Shown here one piece after another: positions 57,179 through 64,000 of a stretch of 64,000 bases of DNA. Position 1 is the stretch's first letter, and the number at the start of each line of letters is the position of its first letter. Source of the DNA: Millisia brevis NBRC 105863. Its GTDB lineage: Bacteria > Actinomycetota > Actinomycetes > Mycobacteriales > Mycobacteriaceae. Made by a program: the position numbers and the translations under genes. The stretch lies in NCBI RefSeq assembly GCF_001552615.1, contig NZ_BCRN01000004.1, positions 62,001-126,000 on the forward strand, read 5' to 3'. The notes beneath the pieces were generated by a model. That model did no database searches. It worked only from the letters and a program-made list of their open reading frames with translations, and was not told the DNA's origin.

Positions 57179-59413
57179 TCAGGTGGTCGCCGCGTCCGAG
57201 TCCGCAGCCGCCGCGGTGGGCGGCTGCGTTCCGGATGCCGCCTCCGGCAGCTGTGTTCCGGATGCCGCCTCCGGCAGCTGTGTTCCGGATGCCGCCTCCG
57301 GCAGCTGTGTTCCGGATGCCGCCTCCGGCAGCTGTGTTCCGGATGCCGCCTCCGGCAGTTGTGCTCCGGATGCCGGCACCGTCCGCAGGTCCTGCAGCCA
57401 GACCCGGGCCGTCGAATCCGAGGGAGCGCGCCAGTCGCCGCGCGGCGACAGCGACCCACCGGAGGAGACCTTCGGGCCATTCGGCAGCGCGGAGCGCTTG
57501 AACTGGCTGAACCCGAAGAAGCGGGATAGGAAGACCTCCATCCACCGCACGATCGTCGGCAGGTCGTACGCCGGTCGACGATCGTCCGGTATGCCGACCG
57601 GCCACTGACCGGCGGTGGCATCCGCCCAGGCGTGCAGGGCGAGGAATGCGATCTTGCTCGGCCGGAAGCCGTGCCGCAGCACGTAGAAGAGCGTGAAATC
57701 CTGCAGGTTGTAGGGCCCGATCGTACCCTCGGTCGACTGCGGCGCCTTGCCCTCGATCGTCGGGACCAGCTCCGGGGTGATCTCGGTACCCAGGATCGAC
57801 TCGAGGATCCGGTCGACCTCCGGCGTGAACTGACCGCTGCTGATCACCCAGCGAATCAGATGTTGAATCAGCGTCTTCGGGACGCCGGTATTCACCGCGT
57901 AGTGGGACATGTGATCGCCCACCCCGTAGGTACACCAGCCGAGCGCCAACTCCGACAGATCGCCGGTACCCAGGACGATTCCGTTGTGATGGCCGGCCAA
58001 TCGGAACAGATAGTCCGTCCGCAGTCCCGCCTGCACGTTCTCGAAGGTCACGTCGTAGACCGGTTCACCGGCGGCATAGGGGTGGCCGATATCGGCGAGC
58101 ATGCGCTCCGCGGCCGGTCGGATGTCGATCTCCTCGAAGGCAACCCCGAGCGCGTGCGCCAACGCTGTCGCATTCGACTTGGTGTGATCGGTCGTGGCGA
58201 AACCCGGCAGGGTGTAGGCGAGGATGTCCGAGCGGGGCCGGCCCAGCCGGTCCATCGCCCGCGCCGCGACGATCAGCGCGTGGGTGGAATCGAGACCGCC
58301 GGAGACCCCGATGACCAGCTTGGGATGTCCGATCGACCGCAGCCGCTGTTCGAGCCCGCTGACCTGGATGTTGTACGCCTCGTAGCAGTCCTGCTCCAGG
58401 CGCGCGGGGTCGTCCGGGACGAAGGGGAACCGGTCGACCGTGCGGCGCAGTCCGATATCGCCGCCCACCGGATGCAGTTGCAGATCGATCGTGCGGACGT
58501 CGGCGTCGGTGATACCGAGGGTGCGGCGGTTGTCGTCGAAGCTGCCCTGGCGCATCCGCTCCTGACGCAAGAGGTCGAGGTCGACGTCGGCGACCGCGCG
58601 CGTCGGCTCCTCGGGGAAGCGGTCGCCCTCGGCCAGCAGGGTGCCGCACTCGTAGATCAGCGTCTGCCCGTCCCAGGACAGGTCGGTGGTCGACTCGCCC
58701 CGCCCGGCCGCCGCATAGATATAGGCCGCCAGAGAGCGCATCGACGCCGACCGGCACAGCAGCGACCGGTCGGCGGCGCGCCCGACGGTGATCGGGCTGC
58801 CGGAGAGGTTCGCCAGGACGGTCGCCCCCGCCAGCGCGGCGGTCGCGCTCGGGGGGACCGGAACCCACATGTCCTCGCAGATCTCGACGTGCAGGACCAG
58901 GCCCGGTACGTCGGTCGCGCGGAAGAGCAGGTTCGGGCCCAACGGGACCGTACGGCCGGCGACGTCGATCGTGTCGGCGTCGAGCGCGGCGTCCGCGGCG
59001 GCGAAGTACCGCTTGTCGTAGAACTCCCGATAGTTCGGCAGGTACGACTTGGGGGCGACGCCCAGGATGCGGCCGCGATGCAGGACCACCGCGCAGTTGA
59101 GCAGGCGGTTGCCGCTGCGCAGGGGAGCGCCGATCACCACGATCGGCTGCAGATCCGCGGTGGCGGCGGCCAGGGTGTCGATCGCGACGTGGACCGCGTC
59201 GAGGACCGGATCCTGCAGGACCAGGTCGTCGATGGCGTATCCGGTCAGGGCGAGCTCCGGGAAGACCGCGATCGCGACGCCGTCGGTGTCGCATTCCCGG
59301 ACCGCGGCGATCGCCGCGTCCGCGTTGGCGGCGGGATCGGCGATCGCGATCGGGAACGTGCAGGCCGCCACGCGGGCGAAGCCGTGCGCATAGGCGGAGA
59401 AGAAGTCGCTCAC
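57179..59413 (-). CDS. nadE: Glutamine-dependent NAD+ synthetase with repeat-coded tail
   Basis: 744 residues. The N-terminal nitrilase-type glutaminase has the catalytic Glu (AVFPELALTGY), Lys (SYLPNYREFYDKRYF) and Cys (HVEICEDMW). The synthetase domain has GVSGGLDSTHAL near residue 370 and DLSELALGWCTYGVGDHM. It makes NAD+ from deamido-NAD+, ATP and glutamine. GTG 59413 has GGGAGG upstream and matches the homologue start (about 680 residues). About 65 extra C-terminal residues are built mainly from a nine-residue repeat, ASGTQLPEA. Confidence 0.95.
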   Translation of the reverse strand: MSDFFSAYAHGFARVAACTFPIAIADPAANADAAIAAVRECDTDGVAIAVFPELALTGYAIDDLVLQDPVLDAVHVAIDTLAAATADLQPIVVIGAPLRSGNRLLNCAVVLHRGRILGVAPKSYLPNYREFYDKRYFAAADAALDADTIDVAGRTVPLGPNLLFRATDVPGLVLHVEICEDMWVPVPPSATAALAGATVLANLSGSPITVGRAADRSLLCRSASMRSLAAYIYAAAGRGESTTDLSWDGQTLIYECGTLLAEGDRFPEEPTRAVADVDLDLLRQERMRQGSFDDNRRTLGITDADVRTIDLQLHPVGGDIGLRRTVDRFPFVPDDPARLEQDCYEAYNIQVSGLEQRLRSIGHPKLVIGVSGGLDSTHALIVAARAMDRLGRPRSDILAYTLPGFATTDHTKSNATALAHALGVAFEEIDIRPAAERMLADIGHPYAAGEPVYDVTFENVQAGLRTDYLFRLAGHHNGIVLGTGDLSELALGWCTYGVGDHMSHYAVNTGVPKTLIQHLIRWVISSGQFTPEVDRILESILGTEITPELVPTIEGKAPQSTEGTIGPYNLQDFTLFYVLRHGFRPSKIAFLALHAWADATAGQWPVGIPDDRRPAYDLPTIVRWMEVFLSRFFGFSQFKRSALPNGPKVSSGGSLSPRGDWRAPSDSTARVWLQDLRTVPASGAQLPEAASGTQLPEAASGTQLPEAASGTQLPEAASGTQLPEAASGTQPPTAAAADSDAATT
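57210..57371. repeat. 27-bp coding tandem repeat in nadE
   Basis: Six 27-bp units (57210-57371). The four from 57237 to 57344 are identical; the unit at 57345 has two changes and the one at 57210 is more diverged. On the minus strand each unit codes for nine residues, so copy-number change keeps the frame. Confidence 0.95.
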
Positions 59414-59870
59414 GTCACCTCCCGAGCCGACCATCGGCCCACGCGAGAACAATAGTTCCCGCGATACCGCGCGGGCCGGGGTACTCGGGTCGATCGTCCG
59501 GTCGCGTACGGGCGGTCGGCACGCCCGCAGCGGTTCCGGTCGACCACCGGGTGGCCGGTTCGATAACGGAACGTGACCGACACGACCCCGCGCGGGACGA
59601 TGCTCCGAGTCCGTTCCGCGCGAGTCGCGTCCACCGTCGGGTTCGACCTGCCGGACGAAAACGCCGCAAAGAATGGCGATCTTTCGCCATAAAACGACCG
59701 TTTACCCGTTCTTGACGAACCATATGGTCTATCGTTCGATACGTATCGGCTCCCGAGGTGGTGTCGTCGTTGCGGATTTGTTATCTTTCCAAGGCGTCGA
59801 CCGTCCGGTTTGGTCGATAGCGGTCATTTCGCCGGAAGGCGATGGTTTCGGTTGAGGGAGTCAGCTTCGT
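59414..59870. promoter_or_regulatory. Gap between nadE and the M23 peptidase gene
   Basis: 457 bases without a supported gene. A hairpin ATGGCGA/TCGCCAT (59673-59679 and 59684-59690) is followed by AAAACG. The stretch 59640-59800 is A/T-rich for this genome. I looked for the ydaO/c-di-AMP riboswitch that often precedes wall hydrolases in actinobacteria and found no match. Confidence 0.45.
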
Positions 59871-60578
59871 ATGGGACGTCACAGCGCGCCGGTCGTCATG
59901 AGCACCAGTCGCAAGATCACCACGGCGGCCGCTGCTGCCGGAGCGGTCTTCGGTGCCGGTCAGCTCTTCGCGACGGCCACCGCCGCCGCGGACACGACCG
60001 GTGGCTTCGGTGCCGTTCCGCCCGAGCTCGAGGCGATGCTCCCCGCCGGCTTCGAACTGCCGCAGATCGCCCTGCCGGAGGTGCAGCTGCCGCAGGTGCA
60101 GTTGCCCGAGGGGCCCGCCGCGCCGGTGATCTCCTGGCCCGCCGCGCCGCAGGATGTGATCGGTGGCGCGATCGCGTCGACCTACCAGCCGGTCAAGGGC
60201 ACGCTGACCTCCGGCTACGGCCCGCGCTGGGGTAGCCATCACGGTGGCGTCGACATCGCCGCGCCGATCGGCACCGAGATTCGCTCCGCCGCCTCCGGCA
60301 CCGTGATCAACGCCGGCGCGGCGAACGGATACGGCCTCTGGGTGCAGATCCTGCACGACGACGGCACGGTGGCGACCTACGGCCACATCGACTCCTACAC
60401 CGTCGTGAAGGGGCAGACCGTCGCCGCGGGCGACCGGATCGCCACCGTCGGCAACCGCGGTCAGTCGACCGGTCCGCATCTGCACTTCGAGGTCTGGGAC
60501 CCGTCCGCCTCCAAGATCGACCCGATCTCCTGGCTGCAGGCCCGCGGCGTCAATCCCGACTGGGCCGTCTCCGCCTGA
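59871..60578 (+). CDS. M23 family peptidase (LytM-type endopeptidase)
   Basis: 235 residues. A signal-like N-terminus (residues about 10-41, TTAAAAAGAVFGAGQLFATA) is followed by a Pro/Gln-rich linker with repeated LPEVQLPQVQLPE. The M23 domain (about 120-225) has the zinc ligands in WGSHHGGVDIAAP and in PHLHFEVWDP. It likely cuts peptidoglycan cross-links outside the membrane. GAGGGAG precedes the ATG. Confidence 0.93.
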   Translation: MGRHSAPVVMSTSRKITTAAAAAGAVFGAGQLFATATAAADTTGGFGAVPPELEAMLPAGFELPQIALPEVQLPQVQLPEGPAAPVISWPAAPQDVIGGAIASTYQPVKGTLTSGYGPRWGSHHGGVDIAAPIGTEIRSAASGTVINAGAANGYGLWVQILHDDGTVATYGHIDSYTVVKGQTVAAGDRIATVGNRGQSTGPHLHFEVWDPSASKIDPISWLQARGVNPDWAVSA

Positions 60579-60707
60579 GTCGTTCCGGATCTCTTCCCGG
60601 CGAGCGCTTTTCGCCGTCCTCCCGCCGGCTCGTCAACGCCGGCGATGCATGTGGCTGAAGTTGCCAATGTGACGTATGGTGCGTTGGTTGCCGGCGGAGG
60701 AGGATGC

Positions 60708-61436
60708 ATGGTGCGGGAACGACGAATGCTGTCGCGACGGGATTTCTCCCGACTGACCGTGATCGGTGCGTTGGCCGTGCCGTGGGTCGGGCTGAGCGCC
60801 GGCCGGGCGGCAGCCGCCGATCGTGGCACCCTGATCGACTACTCCGCCGGGATTCCCCGCCCCGCGGACATCCGCGCCGCCGGTCATCGCGGCGCGATTC
60901 GCTACGTCTCAGACCCCCGCCCGAACGCCGCCTGGATGATCGGCAAGCCGATGCGCGCGGTCGAGGCGCAGGCCCTGGTCGACGACGGCCTCGACGTCGT
61001 GTCCTGCTACCAGTTCGGCAAGGCCGAGACCGCCGATTGGCGCGGCGGCTACTCCGCCGGGATCGGCCACGCCGCCCGGGGGCTGCAACTTCACCAGGAG
61101 GCCGGCGGGCCGCCCGATCGGCCGATCTACGCGGCGATCGACGACGACCCCACCCGCGAAGACTTCGACATGCTGATCGACCCGTACCTGCGCGGCTGGG
61201 CCGACGTGATCGGGCCGCGGAACGTCGGGCTGTACGCGAACTCCGGGACGATCGACTGGGCGATCGAGGCCGGTATCGGTCAGTGGTTCTGGCAGCACAA
61301 CTGGGGGACACCCGCGGGATACGTCCACCCGGCCGCCCACCTGCATCAGGTGCGCATCGACGACAACACCGTCGGCGGGGTGGGTGTCGACATCAACAAC
61401 GTTCTGGCCGACGACTTCGGCCAGTGGTACCCGTAG
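60708..61436 (+). CDS. Tat-exported DUF1906 (glycoside hydrolase-like) protein
   Basis: 242 residues. A twin-arginine signal SRRDFSRLTVIGALAVPWVG (RR at residues 10-11) is followed by the DUF1906 domain: LIDYSAGIPRPADIRAAGHR, RYVSDP and YAAIDDDPT. This domain resembles glycoside hydrolase 25-like barrels; mycobacterial Rv2525c is a related Tat substrate. GGAGGAGG precedes the ATG. An upstream ATG at 60645 would mask the signal. Confidence 0.88.
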   Translation: MVRERRMLSRRDFSRLTVIGALAVPWVGLSAGRAAAADRGTLIDYSAGIPRPADIRAAGHRGAIRYVSDPRPNAAWMIGKPMRAVEAQALVDDGLDVVSCYQFGKAETADWRGGYSAGIGHAARGLQLHQEAGGPPDRPIYAAIDDDPTREDFDMLIDPYLRGWADVIGPRNVGLYANSGTIDWAIEAGIGQWFWQHNWGTPAGYVHPAAHLHQVRIDDNTVGGVGVDINNVLADDFGQWYP

Positions 61437-61455
61437 GCCGGCGCAAGAGCCGAAA

Positions 61456-61481
61456 CGGCCGCGTCCGTCCGGACGCGGCCG
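61456..61481. terminator. Bidirectional terminator between convergent genes
   Basis: CGGCCGCGTCC (61456-61466) and GGACGCGGCCG (61471-61481) with a four-base loop, flanked by AAA on both sides, between the DUF1906 gene and the convergent secreted protein gene. Confidence 0.75.
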
Positions 61482-61493
61482 AAAGGGCGACGA

Positions 61494-62159
61494 TCAGGCG
61501 ACGGTGAAGGCGCCCAGGGTCGGCGGGAAGCTGCAGGTGATTCCGGCCTGCGTGCTGATCGAACCGCGGATGACCGCGACGACATTGCCGGACCCGGTAT
61601 CCGCGATGGCGGACAGGGTGGTCGGACCGCCGGGGTTGATATTCGCGGAGTTGTCGAGAGTCGCGGTCCCACCGGCGAGCGTGGTCAGGTTGAACCAGCT
61701 GACCTGCAGGGGAGCCTGCTGGACCTCGGCGGGGCCCTCGGTGCCCAGCGCGGTGAACACGAAGCCCGCCTGACCGCTGCCGGGGCCGGGAGGCGGCAGC
61801 AGCGCCGGACCGGGTACCGCCAGCGCGGAGGCGACCGAGTTCTGGCCGGGGCCGATGCAGCCGTTGCCGACCACCGGGTAGAAGAACTGGCTGATCGCCG
61901 GGCCGTCCTGCGGAATGCCGGGCCCGCCGCCGGCGCTGCCGTCGAGGAAGGTGATCACGCGATCGACCGCGGATCGAACCGGCTCCGGCGTCAGCGGATC
62001 GCTCAGCAGCGGCCGCAGAGTGTTGTCGACGAACTGTGCCTGGGGCGTGCCCGGCGCAAGGATCGGCTGTGCGGAGGACACCGCGGGAGCGCTCACTCCG
62101 AAGACGAGCGCCATACCCGTGACGAGGGCCGCCAGGGACTTGCGCGGTACGAACGGCAC
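61494..62159 (-). CDS. Secreted Ala/Pro-rich protein upstream of pimE
   Basis: 221 residues with a signal peptide (residues about 7-30, LAALVTGMALVFGVSAPAVS, then SAQP). The mature part is Gly/Pro/Ala-rich with a Cys pair (GNGCIGPGQ, ITCSFPP) that could form a disulfide. Its place next to a divergent pimE matches the mycobacterial Rv1157c locus. Function unknown. GTG 62159 is set by the signal peptide. Confidence 0.8.
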   Translation of the reverse strand: MPFVPRKSLAALVTGMALVFGVSAPAVSSAQPILAPGTPQAQFVDNTLRPLLSDPLTPEPVRSAVDRVITFLDGSAGGGPGIPQDGPAISQFFYPVVGNGCIGPGQNSVASALAVPGPALLPPPGPGSGQAGFVFTALGTEGPAEVQQAPLQVSWFNLTTLAGGTATLDNSANINPGGPTTLSAIADTGSGNVVAVIRGSISTQAGITCSFPPTLGAFTVA

Positions 62160-62434
62160 AGTCAGCTCTCTTCTTTCTTCCGTACGACTCGGTGTCGGTG
62201 AGCCGGGCCCGGGGTGGAAGGACGGGCCCCGCGAGCGGTGCGCATCCACGCACCCGAGGATGCGCACGGACAGTTAACCATGTTCGTGGCGATCCGGCCC
62301 CCACCACACGCCCCGAATCCGGGCGGTACCCGACCTTCCATTACGCCCGAACTGCCCGCTCCCGTTCAACCGCCCCGCCGATGCCGTGCCGAGGGCGGCG
62401 GAGGCGGGGTCCGCCGGCCGCTACCCTCGACCGG

Positions 62435-63763
62435 GTGAGCGGATTCGGGCGGATCAGCGGACGGCTGGTCCGGTATGCGGGTCCGATATGTGCCCTCGCG
62501 CTGATCGCCCGGCTGGTCATGACCCTCCTGGGACCCAACGCCCGCAACTGGGTCGACCTGCACGTCTACGTCGACGGGGCCGCGCGGCTGCTGTCCGGCG
62601 ACCTCTATCTCTATACGTACGCCGATCACACCCCGGACTTTCCGCTCCCGTTCACCTATCCGCCGTTCGCCGCGGTGGTCTTCCTGCCGTTGCACCTGCT
62701 GCCGTTCGGAGTGGTCGCGGTGGCGTGGCAGGTGGCGACGATCGCGGCGCTGTTCCTGGTCGTCCGGATCACGCTGGACGAATTGCGGGTGACCGACGAC
62801 CGCGGCCTGTCGACCCGGTTGGCTCTGCTGTGGACCGCGGTCGGGATGTGGACCGAGCCGGTCCGCACCTCCCTCGACTACGGGCAGGTCAATGTCTTTC
62901 TGGTCCTCGGGGCGCTCGTCGCGATCCGCAGCGGCCGCTGGTGGGTGACCGGTGGCCTGATCGGGGTGATGGCCGGGATCAAGCTCGTCCCGGCGATCAC
63001 CGGGATCTACCTGCTGGTGGTCCGTCGGCCGGGTGCGGCGATCGCCTCCGGTGTGGCCTTCCTCGGCACGATCGCGGTGTCCTGGCTGATCGCCCGCGAC
63101 GAGACGACGCAGTACTTCACCTCGATCTTCGGTGACGCCGATCGGATCGGCCCGGTCGGTTCGGTGGTCAACCAGTCGCTGCGTGGCACCCTGAGTCGAT
63201 TCGTCGGCAGCGACGTCGGGATGGGCCCGCTCTGGTTGGGCGCGGCCCTGGTGGTCGTGGTCCTGGCGGTCGCGGCCTTCGCCGTTCTCCTGCGATCCGG
63301 TATCCCCACCCCGGCGCACGGCGGGAGCGCGCCCGGTCGGGGGGACGCGATCGGCCTGCTGGTGGTCACCCAGCTGGTCGGGCTGCTCCTGTCGCCGATC
63401 TCCTGGTCACATCACTGGGTGTGGGTGATCGTGCTCGCACTCTGGCTGGTCCACGGTCCGCAGCGCCATCGTCCGGGCGCGCGGCTGCTGCTCGGCTACT
63501 GGGCGGTGGTCGCCGGTATCGGTGTGCCCTGGCTGTTGACCTATCTGCAGCCGTCGATCTGGCAGATCGAGCGACCGCTGTGGCAGGCGATCCTCGGCGC
63601 CTGCTTCGCGGTCGGGGCGCTCGCCACCCTGCTGTGGATCGCCCTCGCGGGCCGCCGGAACCGGTCCGCGACCGCCGCGCGGGAGGATGCCGGTCCCGCA
63701 CCCGGTAAGCTCTCATCGGCCCGTCGGGCGCCGACGTCGAGTCGGCCGCCGGCCGCCACCTGA
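62435..63763 (+). CDS. pimE: Polyprenol-phosphate-mannose-dependent mannosyltransferase PimE (GT87)
   Basis: 442 residues, about ten spans. The first extracytoplasmic loop has NWVDLHVYVDGAARLLSGDL with the conserved Asp of GT87 mannosyltransferases. Other landmarks are FPLPFTYPPFAAVVFLPLHL and LLLSPISWSHHWVWVIVLAL. PimE adds the fifth mannose in phosphatidylinositol mannoside synthesis. Position between the secreted protein and typA matches mycobacteria. GTG 62435. Confidence 0.88.
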   Translation: MSGFGRISGRLVRYAGPICALALIARLVMTLLGPNARNWVDLHVYVDGAARLLSGDLYLYTYADHTPDFPLPFTYPPFAAVVFLPLHLLPFGVVAVAWQVATIAALFLVVRITLDELRVTDDRGLSTRLALLWTAVGMWTEPVRTSLDYGQVNVFLVLGALVAIRSGRWWVTGGLIGVMAGIKLVPAITGIYLLVVRRPGAAIASGVAFLGTIAVSWLIARDETTQYFTSIFGDADRIGPVGSVVNQSLRGTLSRFVGSDVGMGPLWLGAALVVVVLAVAAFAVLLRSGIPTPAHGGSAPGRGDAIGLLVVTQLVGLLLSPISWSHHWVWVIVLALWLVHGPQRHRPGARLLLGYWAVVAGIGVPWLLTYLQPSIWQIERPLWQAILGACFAVGALATLLWIALAGRRNRSATAAREDAGPAPGKLSSARRAPTSSRPPAAT

Positions 63764-63871
63764 CACGGGCTCACCTGGCCCGGCCGTCCCGCCCATCGGT
63801 TCGATGTTCGTCATCGTGCGAGGCGCGGTGGACCGGCAGTCGATCAACCGAACGAACCAGGAGACCGACCC

Positions 63872-64000
63872 GTGAGTACGCCGACGACCAGCGAGGTCGG
63901 GGCCACGTCCTTCCGTAACGTGGCGATCGTCGCGCACGTCGACCACGGCAAGACCACCCTTGTCGACGCGATGCTGCGCCAGTCCGGTGCCTTCGGCGAG
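63872..64000 (+). CDS. typA: GTPase TypA/BipA, 5' part
   Basis: The first 43 codons; the rest lies outside the window. [20 protein letters not shown] holds the P-loop of translational GTPases, and LRQSGAFGE follows as in TypA. It is a ribosome-binding factor for assembly and stress growth. AGGAGA at 63859-63864 precedes GTG 63872. Confidence 0.95.
   Translation, partial: MSTPTTSEVGATSFRNVAIVAHVDHGKTTLVDAMLRQSGAFGE

Noticed and set aside
57235-57501. Small plus-strand frame with repeated MPPPAAVFR
   Set aside because: It is the opposite-strand reading of the nadE tandem repeat; no ribosome-binding site.
59414-59870. c-di-AMP (ydaO) riboswitch upstream of the M23 peptidase
   Set aside because: The conserved purine-rich blocks of that riboswitch are not present.

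Overview
The window is chromosomal DNA from a high-GC actinobacterium of the mycolic-acid group (Mycobacteriales, for example Gordonia, Tsukamurella or Williamsia; the genus cannot be fixed from sequence alone). The evidence is a mycothiol S-conjugate amidase, a PimE-type mannosyltransferase, frequent GTG starts, and gene order matching established mycobacterial order. One block runs greA - DUF4307 - mca - small membrane protein - Z-prenyl synthase - coaA - glyA - phoH - fum - glpX - DUF4245, then xseB - xseA - lipid-droplet-type protein - ispH - DUF6542 - ychF; a secreted protein - pimE - typA block closes the window. I see no rRNA, tRNA, CRISPR array, phage gene or transposase.

Region 1 (1-22 kb) is accessory metabolism and regulation. 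It starts with a partial FAD amine-oxidase-like gene divergent from a sodium:solute symporter. A TetR regulator follows, then a minus-strand operon of two DUF1989 proteins and a biotin-dependent urea/guanidine carboxylase, which fits guanidine use as a nitrogen source. The operon and the symporter promoter share a 20-bp operator-like sequence. Next come a MarR/DUF1772 divergent pair, an Lrp regulator followed by a LysE/RhtB exporter broken by one amber codon, an arsenic methyltransferase divergent from an ArsR-acetyltransferase fusion, a PhaB/FabG-type reductase and a fused indolepyruvate oxidoreductase. The region ends with a LacI-linked cluster: amidohydrolase, cupin dioxygenase and a convergent ammonia-lyase homologue that lacks the Ala-Ser-Gly triad needed for the MIO cofactor. 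That cluster is the best candidate here for undescribed chemistry.

Region 2 (22-35.5 kb) is the conserved mycobacterial-type core (greA to DUF4245), interrupted by a MerR/ACR3-like exporter pair and a non-coding stretch. A 23-bp tandem repeat is anchored in the stop codon of fum.

Region 3 (35.5-40 kb) is an accessory cluster of a DszC-like flavin monooxygenase, a CitE-like protein and two bacterial-luciferase-type monooxygenases, one of them short.

Region 4 (40-54 kb) is the second core block: exonuclease VII, ispH, rmuC, the sbcDC nuclease, an AI-2E-type membrane protein, a CD225-like protein and ychF.

Region 5 (54-64 kb) is mostly cell envelope: an SGNH acyltransferase, a PspC protein, a glutamine-dependent NAD synthetase with a 27-bp tandem repeat coding its C-terminal tail, an M23 peptidase, a Tat-exported DUF1906 protein, a secreted protein, PimE and the start of typA.
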